From positions 5,188,501 through 5,252,500 of the forward strand of contig JAQQWL010000006.1 in assembly GCA_038363925.1 (NCBI GenBank): a stretch of DNA of 64,000 bases, read 5' to 3'. Made by a program: the position numbers and the translations under genes. This DNA comes from Apiospora phragmitis. Its lineage: Eukaryota > Ascomycota > Sordariomycetes > Amphisphaeriales > Apiosporaceae. Within the stretch, counting starts at the first letter, position 1. Each line of letters opens with the position of its first letter. Below are positions 60,136-64,000 of this stretch, piece after piece. Below the pieces are notes generated by a model that did no database searches, had not been told where the DNA came from, and saw nothing but the letters and a program-made list of their open reading frames with translations.

Positions 60136-62523
60136 GGTGATCTGATTGCCAATATCGGACAGGTAGGTAGGTGCTGCTGTTGTGAATGTCTGGTTTTGTT
60201 AGGGACTCGACTTGGAGGATAGTCAAGGTATATGTTTATGAATAGAACCAAGATCGCTTGGGTCCCGATTTGAATGAATCACAACCTGGAAGATGGAAGA
60301 AATTGTTGCCTAAAGTTTTAGAAGCTCGACAGACAAGTTGTGGGAAGGTGCGCTTGTCTGGAAGCCCACTTGTCTTGGAACGCGACTGCCATTTCTCAAT
60401 TCAATAGAGGCCCAATAAAAGCGTCAAATACAGGTAGGCACCTGCTCAAAAAAGGTTGAGTTGATTGATTTGATTGATGTGAAAATGCATAGGATCAGAA
60501 ATACCACTGCTTACCTGACTATTAACCATCGGAAAAAGATAGTTTGACGTCTGATGTATGGTTCTGGTGCCTGTCATGCTACAAGAGGTTATTCAAAGCC
60601 TTGAAGGCAATAATAAACTCGGGCCTTGACATTCAACGTATCCATATTAACTTCACTGTTGAAGGGACCCCCGAGCTACCAGTTTGATGGGTGATTGAGA
60701 AAGTCCCATCTTAATATGCTGACAGTCCCAAATGAACAGGTAACTCGCTATTTCCAAAACTTCAGTCGACACCTCTCCACAACCATGTTGCCAGTAACCC
60801 TCATGCAGCTCGAGTTGACTTTAATGATACATATATGAGTGTGATAGTGAGTCATCATATTCAATCTTAGCTTGTTGTCGACGGACATAATCATTTTTGC
60901 TACCTAATGGCGAGGTGAGTTTACTTCTTCTGTCTCAATACGCTCTTCAGTTAATCATGAAGGCAGAGATTCGTCTGGGTCCCTCCAAACTGCTGATTAA
61001 AGGTATGCGAATCCATTGGAATAGGGGGGGAAATATTGATTAGCCATAAAAATTGGCCGCTTTTGGGGGTGCGCACCTTTTCCTACCAGCTAGAGTGGGC
61101 GATCTGTATGCATACTTATGCTACTGTCTAAATACTCACGTAGGGGTAGAGTAGCACCTCTTGTGGGAATCTACCTCATAACCTAGCCTTGTTTTATTTC
61201 TCGACCTGGGGAGGTGTGATCTCGGTTCCCTATGTATGCGTATCTTCCTAACTTGCACCCACTTTCAGCCCCTTAATCGTTGCTCTTTCTGGCTCTCGGA
61301 CGGTTCAGCCACATGATGCCAGTACGTTTCTGGCATGTCAATCGTCCATGCCAAGACGGGGGGCACTGCGGCGCAGCAGAGTGCTACCCCAGACGGGCTT
61401 GGGCATCTGGAGGACGAATATAAGGCCCGAACCCAGTCCCCACAAAGCGGCTAAAACGTCCTGTACCCCACATCTGCGTGCTGCTCCATCACGTTGATCA
61501 TCTTCCACCCCCGGATTCGACGATTCGTGGGAACCCTCTTGTGTGCCCCCTTGGCTGCCCACCCCGCGTGGCACACATTGAACCGACAGAATGGCCGGCG
61601 CCATGTAACACCAAACTCCGACCCCCCTTCCACGATCTCGTTCTGCCAGGAACACGTGAATCATCCGGAGGCTTTCTGCTTTTGCAGATCTCTGTCCTTA
61701 ATTACTTCCCTGTCATTCATTCAATGCCAACTATGACCGAGCTCCACAGAGGATTGGCATCAACCGAATGGAGTCTATATGTGCGTGTAGTATAGGATGA
61801 GAATGCAAGATACATAGTGACATCACATCGTGCCACATGCTGACAATCCTCACCCGTCCTGGGGCCACCAGTCTACGGTGCCGCTCGATAGGCGGCTTCG
61901 GTCCCCCAATATTCTCTGAAGAATGTTGGTCAACGGGAGGCTTAACTTAAAAGGGCGGATTCTTTACTAGTTGCTAGTAACAAAGGGTAGGACCCAAGAA
62001 TCCAGCACACATGATAGGGGGAAGCTGTGTGCCGTCCCAAGTACCGAAGTGGAACCGCCCGCTGGACTAATCTGCTCGGGAATCGTAGCCGCCGCTACGG
62101 AAAGCCGTCACTAAAAGTCGGGCCTTCTCCGTAGCGGGACTAGAAGGTCCTCTGTGAGGTCGGAGTTTGACTATTCAAGAAATGACAAACTCCGCCGCAT
62201 AAACAGTCGTGGCTCATGCCATCTGTTAAGGAGATCGCCACGGATCTTTATTTTTGATCACGATGCTCACTCTCTCAGGCTGTCTCGACTCGGCCCTTCG
62301 TCACCATGCGGTCAGGGGTTATGGCCCGAATACTCAGCACAAGCGTTACAGGCCGTCGTGGCCCCCTATTGAGGCCTGATGCTTTAACAATTGTATACAG
62401 ACGAACAGTATATAATCCGAGCAAGTTCTTCCCCTTTTCAATCTAACAACCAACCACCCAACGACATTGCCTGTCAACTCCCTCCTCATCATCACTCACT
62501 CGTTGACCAACAAGTCAAACACC
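60136..62523. other. Long intergenic region, no gene supported
   Basis: About 2.4 kb without a frame that shows a domain or splice structure. The right end is the LPMO promoter: a GTATATAATCC TATA box at about 62408-62418 and a CA/TC-rich leader up to ATG 62524. Confidence 0.5.
62408..62418 (+). promoter_or_regulatory. TATA box of the LPMO gene
   Basis: GTATATAATCC about 110 bases before the start codon, followed by an AC/CT-rich leader. Confidence 0.55.
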
Positions 62524-63358
62524 ATGATCACTGCCACTCTCTTCTCGCTGGCTTTCGCCACTACGGTTTCTGCCCATGGCTATGCCACTGTCCCCTCCAG
62601 CCGAACCCGACTCGGATTCGAGGTATGTAAACCCCCCTCCTATTACCTTCTGCTCCCAAGAGGAGAACAACTACTAAGCTCAAGCTGACCGCTCCACCTA
62701 GGCCGGCATCGACACCTGCCCCGAATGCACCATCCTGGAGCCCGTCGACGCCTGGCCGCAACTCGCCGGCGTCCCCGTCGGCCGCATGGGCGTGTGCGGC
62801 TACAACCAGCGCGTGAGCGTGGACTACAACTTCCCCGGCAGCGACTGGGGCGCCGAGACGGTCGCGACCTACGCGCCAGGCGAGGTCATCGAGGTGCAGT
62901 GGTGCGTCGACAACAACGGCGACCACGGCGGCATGTTCAGCTACCGCGTGTGCCAGGACCAGGCCGTCGTCGACCAGTTCCTGACGCCCGGCTACGAGCC
63001 GACCGAGGCCGAAAAGGACGCGGCGCAGGCCTGCTTCGACGCGGGGCTGTTGCCGTGTACCGACGTCGAGGGGCAGCAGTGTGACTACAGCCCCGACTGC
63101 GCTGAGGGAGAGGCCTGCTGGGGAAACCAGTGGTTCACCTGCAACAAGTTCGAGGGCGGGGACGGCACCCGCGGTTGCCAGGGTGTCGACGGCGCGCCGC
63201 TTAACTCGTGCGCCACCACCATCGCGGGCGGCTACACCGTCACCAAGAAGGTCAAGATCCCCGAGTACACGTCCAACCACACCCTGCTCCAGTTCGTGTG
63301 GAACTCCTTCCAGACGCCCCAGATCTACATCTCCTGCACCGACATCGCTATTCAGTAA
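62524..63358 (+). CDS. Secreted lytic polysaccharide monooxygenase, AA16 type, 251 aa
   Basis: A copper enzyme that oxidatively cleaves polysaccharides, probably cellulose. Two exons, 62524-62622 and 62702-63358, with a 79-base intron (GTATGT...CTAG). A signal peptide ([17 protein letters not shown]) is cut just before His, giving the N-terminal His of the copper brace ([20 protein letters not shown]). The second copper His is in [15 protein letters not shown], and the axial Tyr is likely in [64 protein letters not shown] and [15 protein letters not shown] are characteristic of AA16. Single domain, no binding module. Intact. Confidence 0.88.
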
Positions 63359-64000
63359 ATCAAGTTGCTGAACCGGTGATTCCAATACGTGCTTTATGAA
63401 ATTTATGGAGGTCTAGGCCGGGAGCACGCCCGGTCTGCAACGGATAAAAGGGGGGCAATATTTCTGGTCGAAGGAGACAAGTGGGATAGGGGCTCGTCAC
63501 GAACACACGAAATCAAAAGTCTTAGGTCATGTCTGTAGCTGGTAGGAGTGTTTCCTTATTGGCTTTGGTGCATACTAAGATTTCTTTGTGTCTAGAGTGG
63601 ACTCTCATAATGAAAAAAAAAGTGCGTCCATTATTCGCTATGCGTTTCTCTTCTTGATCAGATCAGTTGCCTGCAATGGTAACAAGCTGTTGTTAGCAAC
63701 ATCTCAACTCTTTGAGTTAATTGTAAGAGGCCTGCATGGGGTCTCGCTGATTCTTGCACTTTATAAGTGATTGATTATGATCGAGTAACTGGTGCTTATT
63801 GAGAGGCCTCTTGACACGACAATGCCCGGCATGCAGTCAGCTTATGGTTGGGCACATACCCCTTTCTCTTTGTGGGGAAGTGGAAGGTGTGAGGCAATCG
63901 CTCGTAACCTTGGCAACTGGGGTAATAAATCACCCATTTAAACATGATCACTGCTCGGCAGCTTAATTAAGGCTTGACTCCGGCAGTTTTCAATATCCAT
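63359..64000. other. 3' flank of the LPMO gene to the window edge
   Basis: No further gene can be supported before the window ends. Confidence 0.5.

Noticed and set aside
62561..63385. 274-codon minus-strand open frame
   Set aside because: Antisense shadow of the LPMO exon 2; Val/Gly/Leu-rich translation typical of such shadows.
1..64000. CRISPR arrays, operons, ribosome binding sites
   Set aside because: The window is eukaryotic; no regularly spaced repeats of that kind were seen.
1..64000. tRNA or rRNA genes
   Set aside because: I found no convincing tRNA A/B boxes with a cloverleaf, nor conserved rRNA blocks, by eye; a tRNAscan-type search would settle it.

Overview
The window looks like a filamentous ascomycete, most likely a Pezizomycotina mould. 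Genes are carried by short introns (about 50-110 bp) with GTRNGT donors and CTNAC-like branch points. Typical fungal families are present: HET domain, Zn(II)2Cys6 regulator, PTH11-like membrane protein, AA16 lytic polysaccharide monooxygenase, tyrosinase, and Fot1/pogo transposons. About 21 kb in the middle (roughly 18.4-39.35 kb) is extremely AT-rich in the manner of repeat-induced point mutation (RIP). All calls come from reading the sequence; no database search was possible.

Layout. 0-18 kb: end of a membrane protein; a secreted pectin methylesterase; a small SMP-like stress protein; a tartrate/D-malate dehydrogenase-type enzyme (-); a UPF0658-type Golgi membrane protein; a secreted tyrosinase; a broken HET-domain gene (-); an alpha/beta hydrolase (-); and a Cys/Glu/Pro-repeat protein (-) at the edge of the AT-rich block. 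18.4-39.35 kb: a RIP-degraded transposon nest. I could resolve one complete and one 3'-truncated Fot1/pogo copy on the minus strand, a 3.0-kb LTR element with GTATT target duplications, an 8.03-kb Ty3/gypsy element (minus strand) with 637-bp LTRs and TATTA target duplications, and two further Fot1/pogo copies on the plus strand. The block ends exactly at the last transposon's terminal repeat. 39.4-47 kb: a short-chain dehydrogenase followed by decayed PTH11-like, cytochrome P450 and SDR genes, which looks like the ruin of a small metabolic cluster. 48-59 kb: a 4-hydroxylaminobenzoate-lyase-like protein, a TPR protein, an MFS sugar/acid transporter (-) divergent from a LigI-type amidohydrolase (+), and a Zn2Cys6 regulator (-); together these are a candidate aromatic or organic-acid catabolic locus. 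59-64 kb: a MYND zinc-finger protein (-) and a secreted AA16 LPMO.

A recurring oddity is that many otherwise well-conserved genes carry a single 1-2 base indel, mostly in short G/C or T runs. The splice sites and protein conservation continue normally on the other side. This suggests uncorrected long-read consensus errors as much as real pseudogenes. The in-frame stops in the HET and PTH11-like genes are different: they are base substitutions, two of them CpA/TpG to TpA, the RIP signature.
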